A stretch of 15,503 nucleotides of DNA from Geobacter sp. (GTDB lineage Bacteria > Desulfobacterota > Desulfuromonadia > Geobacterales > Geobacteraceae). The DNA is taken from the NCBI GenBank assembly GCA_003857395.1, contig RPRC01000162.1:1-15503 (forward strand). The letters are read 5' to 3'. The notes under the pieces are model-generated. The model saw nothing but the letters and a program-made list of their open reading frames with translations, searched no databases and was not told the DNA's origin. Shown in pieces: positions 6,595 through 14,760 of this stretch. The position numbers and the translations under genes are program-made. Each line of letters opens with the position of its first letter. The stretch's first letter is position 1.

Positions 6595-6867
6595 ATGAAC
6601 TCCATACCTGCTCAGGAACTCAAGAGACGCGGCATTGCCGCGGTGGATGACCTTATCGCCAAGGGTGACGTCCATGTGATCAGAAACAACGAGCCGCAGT
6701 ATGTAGTGCTTTCGGAAGCACGCTATCAGGAGCTTGTTGCTGAGGCGAACGAGGCGTATCTGGCGAGGGTCCGGGCTTCACTTGAGGATGTTAAATCAGG
6801 CCGGGTCAAACATTTCAAGACAGCCGAAGACCTGCTGAATGCCCTGGAAACGGGGGAGTCAGAGTAA
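6595..6867 (+). CDS. Type II antitoxin, Phd/YefM-like
   Basis: 90 residues. The start at ATG 6595 is set by AAGGAG at 6581-6586; an in-frame extension back to 6439 has no such site and is unlike the family. MNSIPAQELKRRGIAAVDDLIAKGDVHVIRNNEPQYVVLSEARYQEL is the N-terminal Phd/YefM DNA-binding fold. The C-terminal half (LARVRASLEDVKSGRVKHFKTAEDLLNALE) is the toxin-wrapping helix. The stop overlaps the toxin start by one base (TAATG), giving translational coupling. It should neutralise the RelE-like toxin and repress the operon from the GGTACT repeat upstream. Confidence 0.85.
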   Translation: MNSIPAQELKRRGIAAVDDLIAKGDVHVIRNNEPQYVVLSEARYQELVAEANEAYLARVRASLEDVKSGRVKHFKTAEDLLNALETGESE

Positions 6868-7142
6868 TGTTCACCCTTACCACACCGCGGCAGTTTTTAC
6901 GCCAAGCGCACAAATTCTTCAAAAAACATCCCGACCTCAAGTCACACTTCGCCAGAGTGGTTGCCGACCTGCAAAACGACCCGTTCCAACCGCACCTTTC
7001 ACTCCACCCCTTGGTCGGCAAGCTCGATGGCTGCCATGCCGTCAGTCTCACGTACAGTTATCGAATAACGCTTACGCTACTCATCACAGAGAAGGAAATC
7101 ATCCTTCTTGATATCGGCAGTCATGATGAAGTGTACAGGTGA
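6867..7142 (+). CDS. RelE/YafQ-like mRNA interferase toxin
   Basis: 91 residues, typical of RelE/StbE toxins. The block DPFQPHLSLHPLVGKLDGCHAVSLTYSYRITL ends in the SYRI strand that carries the conserved Arg. The C-terminal LLDIGSHDEVYR carries the conserved His and the terminal Tyr-Arg of the ribosome-dependent RNase active site. All key positions look intact, so the pair is probably functional. It starts on the A of the antitoxin stop codon. The gene ends about 30 bases before the second leader repeat. Confidence 0.85.
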   Translation: MFTLTTPRQFLRQAHKFFKKHPDLKSHFARVVADLQNDPFQPHLSLHPLVGKLDGCHAVSLTYSYRITLTLLITEKEIILLDIGSHDEVYR

Positions 7143-7173
7143 GACTTAAGCTCAAGCTGGGGCAGCGGGGCAG

Positions 7174-7213
7174 TGGGGTCAGGATTGCAACATTGCAAGT
7201 TAGAGGTATTATA
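7174..7213 (+). repeat. REP-transposase leader (right direct repeat) with promoter
   Basis: Second copy of the leader at 6339, 29 of 29 identical in the core. TTGCAA (7185-7190) and TATTAT (7207-7212) are spaced by 16 bases and resemble a -35/-10 pair. The transposase ATG follows six bases after the -10, so a promoter reading here would give a leaderless or nearly leaderless mRNA. The GGGGTCAGG in front is the REP recognition motif shared with the cluster after phoU. Confidence 0.65.
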
Positions 7214-7218
7214 TAGGC

Positions 7219-8184
7219 ATGGCACGTAAGCCCCGCATCCATTTTGCTGGTGCATGTTATCACGTTATCCTGCGCGGGAATGCACGCCAGGACATCTTCC
7301 TCGACGATGTGGACAGGTATCGCTTTTACCTGCTTGTCCAAGAGGGAATCGAACGATTCGGGTTTCGTGTCCACGCCTTTTGCCTAATGACAAATCACCT
7401 TCACCTGGCTATTCAGGTTGGCGATAAGTCATTATCGCGCATCATGCAGAATCTTTCAGCCCGCTATACCCGTTGGGTGAACTGGCGACACAACAGAATC
7501 GGCCACCTTTTCCAAGGGCGCTATAAAGCTGTCTTGATCGACGCAGATTCATATCTGGTCCAGTTAACGGCGTATCTTCACCTGAATCCGGTTCGCGCTG
7601 GTATGGCGGCTACGTGTACAGAATATGACTGGAGCAGTCACCGTTCCTATCAGGGTGCTAATCCTATCCCGTGGTTAACCACCGAGACGGTCCTTTCTCA
7701 GTTCTCGAAGAAACCGGCAACAGCAAAAAAACTTTTCCTGGAGTATGTCGAAGAACGTAGCTCTGAGGGCCATAGAAGAGATTTCCACGGTGTGGGAGGA
7801 GTTGACCCGCGTGTTTTCGGCGAAGACCATTTCGTTGACGATGTCTTATGCAAAGCAGGATCACAATCTGAGAAGAAACTGAATATTGACACGGTTCTCA
7901 AGGTGGTAGAAACTGTCTACAGGGTCACGCCTGAAGAGTTGTCGAAGCCTGGGCAGAATCGCTGGAATTCCGAAGCACGGAGCATGGCGGCATGGGGTGT
8001 GATTGAGATGACATTCTCTACACTGACGGAACTTTCAAAAATAACCGGTCGCGATATCACATCCCTCAGTTCAGCAATGAAGAGACTTACGGCGAGAGCG
8101 AGCAGCAACCCGGAAGTCGCTGCAAGGATGGCTGATTTCAGGGAAGGTTTGGAGCAAATTAAAATAATTCCGCTGAAACAATAG
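7219..8184 (+). CDS. REP-associated tyrosine transposase (RAYT, IS200/IS605 Y1 family) with DnaA-like C-terminal HTH
   Basis: 321 residues, about twice a plain IS200 transposase. Residues 1-150 are the Y1_Tnp HUH domain: the N-terminal RIHFAGACYHVILRGNARQDIF, the HUH motif in TNHLHLAI (H60, H62), GHLFQGRYKAVLID, and YLHLNPVRAG (119-128) with Tyr119 as the candidate nucleophile. Residues about 215-300 (VLKVVETVYRVTPEEL...RSMAAWGVIEM...LSSAMKRL) resemble the DnaA C-terminal DNA-binding helix-turn-helix found in longer members of this group. RAYTs cut single-stranded REP hairpins; nearby GGGGTCAGG repeats at 6237-6403 and 7174 are the presumed substrates. No frameshift or missing catalytic residue is seen. 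Confidence 0.9.
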   Translation: MARKPRIHFAGACYHVILRGNARQDIFLDDVDRYRFYLLVQEGIERFGFRVHAFCLMTNHLHLAIQVGDKSLSRIMQNLSARYTRWVNWRHNRIGHLFQGRYKAVLIDADSYLVQLTAYLHLNPVRAGMAATCTEYDWSSHRSYQGANPIPWLTTETVLSQFSKKPATAKKLFLEYVEERSSEGHRRDFHGVGGVDPRVFGEDHFVDDVLCKAGSQSEKKLNIDTVLKVVETVYRVTPEELSKPGQNRWNSEARSMAAWGVIEMTFSTLTELSKITGRDITSLSSAMKRLTARASSNPEVAARMADFREGLEQIKIIPLKQ

Positions 8185-8219
8185 TTCACAAATATCATCC
8201 ACATCAAGGCGGCTAACAC

Positions 8220-11200
8220 TTGACCAGTAACGACTTTCTCGATAACTGCCTTTGCCTGGATATCGAGACATCCGGCAGCGAAACTATCTATCATCTGGGT
8301 GCCGTTCGTGGTGACATGATCTTCGAGCGGAAAGGGCGCTTTGATCTTCAATCTTCTTTGAGGGAGCTTGATTCTTTAGCCGAGCCGGCCCAGTACATTT
8401 TGGGCCACAACCTACTTGGTCATGACCTACCCATTCTCGAATCACAAGCCCCTCAACTAAAACTCCTCAAGAAACCCGTCATTGACACCCTGTACCTCTC
8501 CCCCCTGGCTTTTCCCGAAAACCCCTATCATCGTCTCGTAAAAGACTACAAGCTGGTTCGTGATTCCATCAACGATCCGGTTGCCGATGCCCGCCTGTCA
8601 GCTTCGGTCTTTTGCGATCAGTGGGATAGCTTTGCCGCTCTCCAGGGGAACGAGAAAGATATTCTTTCTTTTTATCGCTACTGTTTTGCCGACAGCAAAG
8701 GGTCTTTTTTTCGCTGCGAGGGTCTGGCAGAGATCTTTGCTGCGCTTGGGGCAGAGTCGATTTCCGAGAACGAAGCTTTTCAGATTTTTGAGGGCCAGGC
8801 CCAGGGTAAGGCCTGTGAAAATGCCATTGCCATGGTTTCTTTGAAGTACCTGCTGGATCCGGAGAAGCGGCCGGCACTTGCATATTGTCTTGCCTGGTTG
8901 CGGGTGGCGGGAAACAATTCCGTGCTCCCGCCCTGGGTGAGGCATCGCTTCAGCGACATCGTGCCGATCCTGCGTGAACTTCGGGATATCTCTTGTAGCA
9001 ATCCTTCCTGCCGGTATTGTCAAACCACCCATAATCCGACACTTCAGCTGGAGAGGTTTTTTGGTTACCCCAGATATCGCTCGACACCAGCTACTGCCGA
9101 CGGCAAGAGTCTGCAGGAGGAGATCGTCCGCTGCGGCATGGGGGACAGACCGCAACTGGCAATCCTCCCGACCGGTGGCGGAAAATCACTCTGCTTCCAG
9201 ATACCGGCGCTGGTTCGAAACTTTCGCCGTGGCCTCCTTACGATTGTTATCTCTCCCCTGCAGGCGTTGATGAAGGATCAGGTTGACGGCTTAGCTTTTA
9301 AAACCGGCACCATGTTTGCCGCTGCTATCTACGGCATGCTGACGCCACCAGAGCGTGGTGAGGTGCTGGAGCGGATTCGTTTGGGCGACATTGCCATCCT
9401 CTATGTGTCGCCGGAGCAGCTGCGCAACAAATCTGTTGTCGATGCTATCAGCCAGCGCGAAATCGGTTGTTGGGTCTTCGATGAGGCCCACTGCCTGTCT
9501 AAATGGGGCCATGACTTCCGTCCCGACTACTTATATGCCGCCCGTTTTATCCGGGAATTCGCCCAGCGACAGCAGACTCCAATCCCGCCAATTGCCTGTT
9601 TCACCGCAACCGCCAAACGTGACGTGATGGAGGAGATTACCGACCATTTCCGCCGGGAGTTGGGACAGGAACTGGAGGTGTTCGAAGGGGGGGTGGAGAG
9701 GAGCAATCTTTCCTTTGAAATTCAACTGATCACTGGGGCGGAGAAGTATGAACGTATCCACGAGATCCTGGCAGAACGTCTCCCCAAGCCGGAGATGGGC
9801 GCGGCTGTAATCTATGCCGCAACCAGGAAGGGGACGGAAAGCGCTCGGGATTATCTGTTGAAGAAGGGCTGGCAGGTTGATGCCTTTCATGCCGGTCTTG
9901 ATGCTCCAGAGAAGCGACGGGTCCAGGATGCTTTTGTCAACGGGACAACACAGGTAATCTGCGCCACGAACGCCTTTGGTATGGGGATCGATAAGGATAA
10001 CGTCCGGCTGGTGATTCATGCAAATATTCCCGGGTCACTGGAGAATTATCTGCAGGAAGCCGGCCGTGCCGGACGGGATACCCAAGATGCAGAGTGTATC
10101 CTGCTCTACAATGAGCAGGATATCGAAACCCAGTTTCAGCTCGGGGCAATGTCGGAACTGACGCAACATGACATCATTCAGATTCTCCGGGGGTTGCGTC
10201 GTGCCAAGCGAAATAAGGATGACGAGATTGTCATTACCACCGGCGAGCTGCTGCGTGACGAGCAGGTGCAGACAGGGTTCGATAACGACGATCAGATGGC
10301 CGACACCAAGGTGAAGACCGCAGTTTCCTGGCTGGAGCGGGCAGGGTTTGTTGAACGCAACCAGAACAACACTCGGGTGTTCCAGGGGCAGCCGCTGGTA
10401 CGGAGTATCGAAGAGGCTGAAGAAAAGATTGCTCTTCTGAACCTTTCCGAGAGGAAGAAGAGTCAATGGCTGGCTGTTCTTCAGGCACTCTTCAATGCCC
10501 GGCAGGACGAAGGGATGAGTGCCGATGAACTGGCGGAACTGCCTGAGTTCAGAGAGCAGAAAAATACGCTATCCAAAACCACTTCTTTTGCGGGGGACAC
10601 CCAGAAAATACTGCGTGTGCTCCATGAAATGAGCGAGGCTGGATTGATCAAGCAGGGGATTCTCCTGAATGCCTTTGTCCGCTATAAGGTCACGGATCAT
10701 TCCCGTATACGCTTTGACAAAGTCTGCACCTTGGAAAAGGCCATGCTGGCACTGATGCAGGAATCGGAGCCGGATGCCGAAGGCTGGCTGGATCTTTCAC
10801 TTCGACGATTGAATCAACGCCTCGTCGACGAGGGGCATCAAAGTCTTCCGGAGTATCTACGAAACTTGCTGAAGAGCCTCTCCCTCGATGGCAAGGGATT
10901 AGCGGGAAATCGTGGCAGCCTGGAATTCAGGTATTTTGGTCAGGATCATTATCGGGTGAAATTGAATCGGGACTGGCCGGCATTGATAGCAACCGCCGAG
11001 CGGAGACGCGACGTGGCAAGGGTGGCGCTGGATACCCTCTATGCCAAGATCCCGGAGGATTCCCCTCCCAGTGGAGAACTACTGGTCAATTTTTCCCTTG
11101 ACGATATTTCCCTGGCACTGCGCGGCGATTTACTGTTGGCCGGTCAGGTGAAAGATATCCTGGCGGCGATTGATCGCGCCCTGATGTTTCTTCACGAGCA

Positions 11201-13418
11201 GCAAGTGATCATCCTCCAGCAGGGGCTTGCGGTATTCCGTCAAGCCATGACGATCCGTATCATCCCGGAGGAGAAAAAGCGCCGTTATTCGAAAGGTGAT
11301 TACAGTCCTCTGGAGCAACACTATAAAGAGCGCACCTTCCAAGTTCATGTGATGAATGAGTATGCCCGTCTTGGCCTGGAAAAGATCAAGCAGGCCCTCG
11401 AACTGGTTGTCGCCTATTTCTCATTGGATCGAATGAGCTTCATTCAGCGGTATTTTACCGGCCGCAAGGAGGTTGTCGAACGGGCTACCAGTCAGGCATC
11501 GTACCACCGAATTGTCGATAACCTGACAAACCCGGTGCAGGTTGCCGTGGTGGCAGCCCAGCCTGATGAAAACATGTTGATTCTGGCCGGTCCCGGGTCA
11601 GGCAAGACTCGGGCGGTCGCGCACCGTGCCGCCTATCTGCTGCGGGTAAAGCGCGTACCGTCTCGCAGCATTCTGGTCCTCTGCTTCAACCGCAATGCGG
11701 CCAACACCTTGCGTCGCCGACTTTTTGACCTTGTGGGTCCGGATGCAAAGGGGATAACCGTTCAGACCTATCATGGCCTGGCAATGAGACTGACAGGGGC
11801 TTCTTTTTCCGAGCGTGCCGAGCGGCGGAAAATCAACACGGCGGATTTTCAGACCGTTATCCCAGATGCGGTTCGCCTGCTGAACGGTGAAGTCGAATTG
11901 ACTGGCCTGGATGGGGATGAACTCAGGGAACGCCTCTTGGCCGGATACCGCTATATTCTGGTGGATGAGTATCAAGACATCGACCAGGATCAATATCAGT
12001 TGATTTCTGCCATTGCCGGCAGAACACTCAGCGATCCTGACAGCAAGCTTGCGCTTTTGGCAGTGGGGGATGACGACCAGAACATTTATACCTTTCGCGG
12101 GGCAAATGTGGAGTTCATTAGACGCTTCCAGGCCGATTATCAGGCAAAGACTCACTACCTGGTAGAAAACTACCGATCTTCGGCCCATATCATTGCCGCT
12201 GCAAATTCGCTCATCGCTCAGAACCGGGATCGAATGAAGACCGACAATCCGATACGGATCAATAAGGGGCGGGTTTCACTCCCGGTTGGTGGTGCATGGG
12301 AAAACCTTGATCCCGTAGCGAAGGGCCGGGTCCAGATACTTCGTGTAGCAGATTCTACCCAACAGGCGGTCGCACTTGTCGAAGAGTTGCTGCGCCTTAA
12401 GCAGCGGAATCCTTCCCTGCAATGGCCGGAGTGCGCCGTGCTGGCCAGGACCCGCGAAGAGCTGGCCCCGATACGGGCGCTGTGTGAAAATAAAAATGTT
12501 CCCATAACCTGGGGGATTGATCAGAAGAAAACGCCGCCCCTCTATCGTATCCGTGAAATACGGCAATTCTTCTCTGAACTGAAGGACCGTCATGACGAAC
12601 TTCTGGCGGCTTCTGATCTATTGACCATGCTGGATACTCTTGCCGGGGAGCAGTCGAACGTAATCTGGTGGGAATTGCTCAAAGGAATACTTGTAGAACT
12701 ACGGGACGAAACCAGCAACGCGCAACAACCGGTAAGCTTCATAACGGAATACCTTTATGAAATGCTTGAAGAGCAAAAACGTGAGCAGACAATCGGTGCC
12801 GGAGTTTTCCTGAGTACGGTTCACTCTGCCAAGGGAATGGAATTCCCTCACGTACTTGTTCCAGGCGGTGGTTGGACTCACGTGAAGGACTCACAGGCTC
12901 AAGAGGAGGAACGACGTATCTACTATGTTGCCATGACCCGTGCCAAAGAGACCCTCTGCCTTTTCGAGAGGACCGATATGCCAAATCCACATACCGGCAT
13001 TCTTGACGGTGATTCCCTGTTGAGGAGGGATCCGCCGCTTCTGTCACTGCCGGAGAAGATGGTTCTGCGTCGTCGTTATGACATGCTGGGGATGGAGGAT
13101 CTTTTTCTTGATTATGCTGGACGCAAATGTCACGGAGATCCTGTGCACGCTCAACTTTCTGAGCTTAACCCTGGGGATCAGCTTCATGCTGTGTCGAATG
13201 GTGATTATGTCGAGTTGCATGACGAAAATGGGTTCTGCGTTGCACCACTTTCCAGGATTGCTCGTACAGTGTGGCACGGACGATTGGACAGCATCGAAAA
13301 GATAACGGTCCTGGCTATGGTGCAGCGTCGAGTCGAGGATTCCGGTGAAGCGTATCGGGATCGATGCAAGTGCGAACAATGGGAAGTGCCGGTAGCTGAG
13401 GTTGTGTATTCGAGCTGA
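8220..13418 (+). CDS. Giant DEDD exonuclease - RecQ - UvrD/Rep fusion helicase
   Basis: 1732 residues. Residues 10-135 form a DEDD 3'-5' exonuclease-like domain: LDIETSG (13-19), GHNLLGHDLPIL (62-73) and DPVADARLS (119-127). Residues 259-267 form a CxxxxCxxC cluster. Residues about 300-640 form a RecQ SF2 helicase: Walker A LPTGGGKS (316-323), DEAH (421-424), FTATAK (461-466), GMGIDKDNVRLVIH (587-600), QEAGRAGRD (612-620). Winged-helix-like and unassigned helical regions span 640-1090. A UvrD/Rep SF1 helicase covers about 1100-1580: AGPGSGKT (1123-1130), VDEYQDIDQDQ (1248-1258), GDDDQNIYTFRGA (1283-1295), HSAKGMEFPHV (1535-1545), YYVAMTRAKE (1568-1577). The start is TTG 8220 with AAGG at 8206-8209; it lies just before the exonuclease motif. 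The role is presumably DNA repair or defence against foreign DNA. All motor motifs appear intact. Confidence 0.9.
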   Translation: MTSNDFLDNCLCLDIETSGSETIYHLGAVRGDMIFERKGRFDLQSSLRELDSLAEPAQYILGHNLLGHDLPILESQAPQLKLLKKPVIDTLYLSPLAFPENPYHRLVKDYKLVRDSINDPVADARLSASVFCDQWDSFAALQGNEKDILSFYRYCFADSKGSFFRCEGLAEIFAALGAESISENEAFQIFEGQAQGKACENAIAMVSLKYLLDPEKRPALAYCLAWLRVAGNNSVLPPWVRHRFSDIVPILRELRDISCSNPSCRYCQTTHNPTLQLERFFGYPRYRSTPATADGKSLQEEIVRCGMGDRPQLAILPTGGGKSLCFQIPALVRNFRRGLLTIVISPLQALMKDQVDGLAFKTGTMFAAAIYGMLTPPERGEVLERIRLGDIAILYVSPEQLRNKSVVDAISQREIGCWVFDEAHCLSKWGHDFRPDYLYAARFIREFAQRQQTPIPPIACFTATAKRDVMEEITDHFRRELGQELEVFEGGVERSNLSFEIQLITGAEKYERIHEILAERLPKPEMGAAVIYAATRKGTESARDYLLKKGWQVDAFHAGLDAPEKRRVQDAFVNGTTQVICATNAFGMGIDKDNVRLVIHANIPGSLENYLQEAGRAGRDTQDAECILLYNEQDIETQFQLGAMSELTQHDIIQILRGLRRAKRNKDDEIVITTGELLRDEQVQTGFDNDDQMADTKVKTAVSWLERAGFVERNQNNTRVFQGQPLVRSIEEAEEKIALLNLSERKKSQWLAVLQALFNARQDEGMSADELAELPEFREQKNTLSKTTSFAGDTQKILRVLHEMSEAGLIKQGILLNAFVRYKVTDHSRIRFDKVCTLEKAMLALMQESEPDAEGWLDLSLRRLNQRLVDEGHQSLPEYLRNLLKSLSLDGKGLAGNRGSLEFRYFGQDHYRVKLNRDWPALIATAERRRDVARVALDTLYAKIPEDSPPSGELLVNFSLDDISLALRGDLLLAGQVKDILAAIDRALMFLHEQQVIILQQGLAVFRQAMTIRIIPEEKKRRYSKGDYSPLEQHYKERTFQVHVMNEYARLGLEKIKQALELVVAYFSLDRMSFIQRYFTGRKEVVERATSQASYHRIVDNLTNPVQVAVVAAQPDENMLILAGPGSGKTRAVAHRAAYLLRVKRVPSRSILVLCFNRNAANTLRRRLFDLVGPDAKGITVQTYHGLAMRLTGASFSERAERRKINTADFQTVIPDAVRLLNGEVELTGLDGDELRERLLAGYRYILVDEYQDIDQDQYQLISAIAGRTLSDPDSKLALLAVGDDDQNIYTFRGANVEFIRRFQADYQAKTHYLVENYRSSAHIIAAANSLIAQNRDRMKTDNPIRINKGRVSLPVGGAWENLDPVAKGRVQILRVADSTQQAVALVEELLRLKQRNPSLQWPECAVLARTREELAPIRALCENKNVPITWGIDQKKTPPLYRIREIRQFFSELKDRHDELLAASDLLTMLDTLAGEQSNVIWWELLKGILVELRDETSNAQQPVSFITEYLYEMLEEQKREQTIGAGVFLSTVHSAKGMEFPHVLVPGGGWTHVKDSQAQEEERRIYYVAMTRAKETLCLFERTDMPNPHTGILDGDSLLRRDPPLLSLPEKMVLRRRYDMLGMEDLFLDYAGRKCHGDPVHAQLSELNPGDQLHAVSNGDYVELHDENGFCVAPLSRIARTVWHGRLDSIEKITVLAMVQRRVEDSGEAYRDRCKCEQWEVPVAEVVYSS

Positions 13419-13543
13419 AATCGATACTCTGCACGGGTTTCGGTCCTGAAAGGCACCGGATGAGTGATTGGGAGACATCTGTCTTTTTATGTCTGTTGTC
13501 TTACGAATTTCTGTGACAACCTTCGTTAAGAGGATACATAGTT

Positions 13544-13915
13544 ATGTCAACAAAAACTGCTGCAGACATATCTCTCTTACAACGCAATAAATATCAGCCT
13601 TTCCGGTCTTCACGCCAACAGCGGCCGTCATTGAAGGTAGAGGAAGCCAAGGAAGCAGCCACTGCGATAGCTTGTGAGTTAAAGGTGCGTTTTAGTACAA
13701 ACAGGGTAATGCTGTTTGGATCCCTGGCCAGGGACGATTTTCACGAATGGTCAGATATCAACCTTGCCGTTTGGGGTATCGCTCCCACGGAATATTTCCG
13801 GGCGGTTGCATTTGCAAGTGGTTTCAGTAAAGTGTTCAAAGTCGACTTGGTAGATGCGCAAGACTGCTCTGAATCGTTGTTGCAACATGTTTTGAAAGAA
13901 GGCGTCGAACTATGA
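13544..13915 (+). CDS. MNT-type nucleotidyltransferase antitoxin, probably catalytically impaired
   Basis: 123 residues. FGSLARDDFHEWSDINLAVWG (58-78) is the GSx10DxD active-site segment of minimal nucleotidyltransferases, and VDLVD (100-104) gives the third acidic residue (D101). The second metal-binding Asp is replaced by Asn (D71-I-N73), where relatives read SDIDLAVWG, so AMP transfer is probably lost or weak. In intact pairs this protein AMPylates and silences the HEPN ribonuclease encoded next to it. Start at ATG 13544 with AAGAGGA at 13528-13534. Its stop overlaps the start of the HEPN gene (ATGA at 13912-13915). The 125-base gap after the helicase shows no clear terminator. Confidence 0.8.
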   Translation: MSTKTAADISLLQRNKYQPFRSSRQQRPSLKVEEAKEAATAIACELKVRFSTNRVMLFGSLARDDFHEWSDINLAVWGIAPTEYFRAVAFASGFSKVFKVDLVDAQDCSESLLQHVLKEGVEL

Positions 13916-14318
13916 CAAGCCGGGTGTTGTCCTTGCAGCCAGAATTAGAACTGACCTTTCAGAACTGACGTTACTTGTCGAGCGTGCGAAGCATGGATGG
14001 GAAAGAGCTAGAAACCGGAATGATGATTATTACCTTGATGGCGTCGCCCTCAATTTACATGGTTTCTATTCCGGTTTGGAAAAGGTATTTGAAAAAATCG
14101 CAGCAACAATAGACGGCAGTGTGCCGACAGCTGCAAACTGGCATCAGGAATTGTTGAGTCAGATGTGCATGGACATCCCTGGTGTGCGACCAGCCGTGAT
14201 ATCCGACGAATTGAGAGACCTTCTTGAAGATTATCGTGGTTTCCTGCATGTCGTTCGCAATGTCTACACTTTTCACCTGGAAGTAAAATACAGGGACACC
14301 ATACCCATTAGTAACTGA
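13912..14318 (+). pseudogene. HepT-like HEPN toxin gene, frameshifted and 3'-truncated
   Basis: Translation from the coupled ATG at 13912 gives MTSRVLS... and stops after 18 codons (13966). The true family sequence resumes in another frame as LAARIRTDLSELTLLVERAKHGWERARN, then YYLDGVALNLHGFYSGLEKVF and WHQELLSQM, on to RGFLHVVRNVYTFHLE. One base lost near 13927-13935 explains the break. The HEPN active-site pattern RX4HXY seems to read L-H-V-V-R-N-V-Y here, so the catalytic Arg and His positions are Leu and Asn; relatives of this clade usually have R at the first position (from memory). The last codons come from a palindromic REP insertion. The gene is therefore broken in at least two ways and partner to an MNT with a D-to-N change. 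Confidence 0.7.
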
Positions 14319-14345
14319 AATCAGAGGTAATACGTATGGTGTCCC
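14293..14345. repeat. Palindromic REP element, GGGACACCATAC type
   Basis: GGGACACCATAC (14293-14304) and its exact reverse complement GTATGGTGTCCC (14334-14345) form a 12-base-pair stem around a 29-base loop. The sequence differs from the GGGGTCAGG family further left and belongs to another REP class recognised by IS200-like transposases. It starts inside the 3' end of the HEPN pseudogene and supplies its stop codon. It could also act as a transcription stop. Confidence 0.7.
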
Positions 14346-14457
14346 CCTATTTCTAAACGCACAATGAAAACTATGGGTAAAATCATGCTCACAGTGGCAC
14401 TCTTGACCGATGGAACGAGTGGTTCCACTCTCGCCTAAGTCTGCAATCGGAGTAGCA

Positions 14458-14727
14458 ATGTCCAACTTCACCTTCCTGAACAAGGACTGGCCCGAACTCT
14501 ACGAAACCGCCCGCGAAGCGGAGCAGAACGTAGCTTCGGCTCCGCTCAGCCACCGGGCTTCAATTCTTCGTGCAGCTCAGTCAGCCACCATGAACACTCG
14601 CCGCTCGCTGGAGAGAGCCGTCAAGTGGCTTTATGCAAATGACTCCCGGGAAAGAATCTGCTGCGAGAACCGCAGCCCGGCCCAAATCCCCGTAAATTCA
14701 AGACAAATGGACCCACTATTCAGTTGA
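14458..14727 (+). pseudogene. hsdR: N-terminal fragment of a type I restriction endonuclease subunit (HsdR-like)
   Basis: From ATG 14458 the frame reads MSNFTFLNKDWPELYETAREAEQNV and later RRSLERAVKWLYAND. This is the helical N-terminus of many HsdR subunits (FL...WPxLYxxAxxAE...aRrtLErAVkWLYaxD). Between the two blocks the sequence is longer than in relatives by roughly a dozen residues. After AND the family sequence (PYDxxLxxLI...) is lost and the frame ends after about 25 unrelated codons. The helicase and nuclease parts are absent. An in-frame ATG at 14410 only adds non-conserved residues. Confidence 0.6.
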
Positions 14728-14760
14728 TGCATTTTTTGCACGAACTCGCAGGAGCTTCCC

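Noticed and set aside
8598..9155. Minus-strand open frame of 185 codons inside the helicase gene
   Set aside because: Antisense to the exonuclease-RecQ linker, with no recognisable domain.
11598..12188. Minus-strand open frame of 196 codons inside the helicase gene
   Set aside because: It is antisense to the UvrD motor motifs, has no family pattern and no ribosome site; it is a shadow of a GC-rich coding region.
14364..14438. Short frame MKTMGKIMLTVALL... resembling a signal peptide
   Set aside because: Only 24 codons, no good ribosome site, ends without a mature protein; could be a remnant, but support is too thin.
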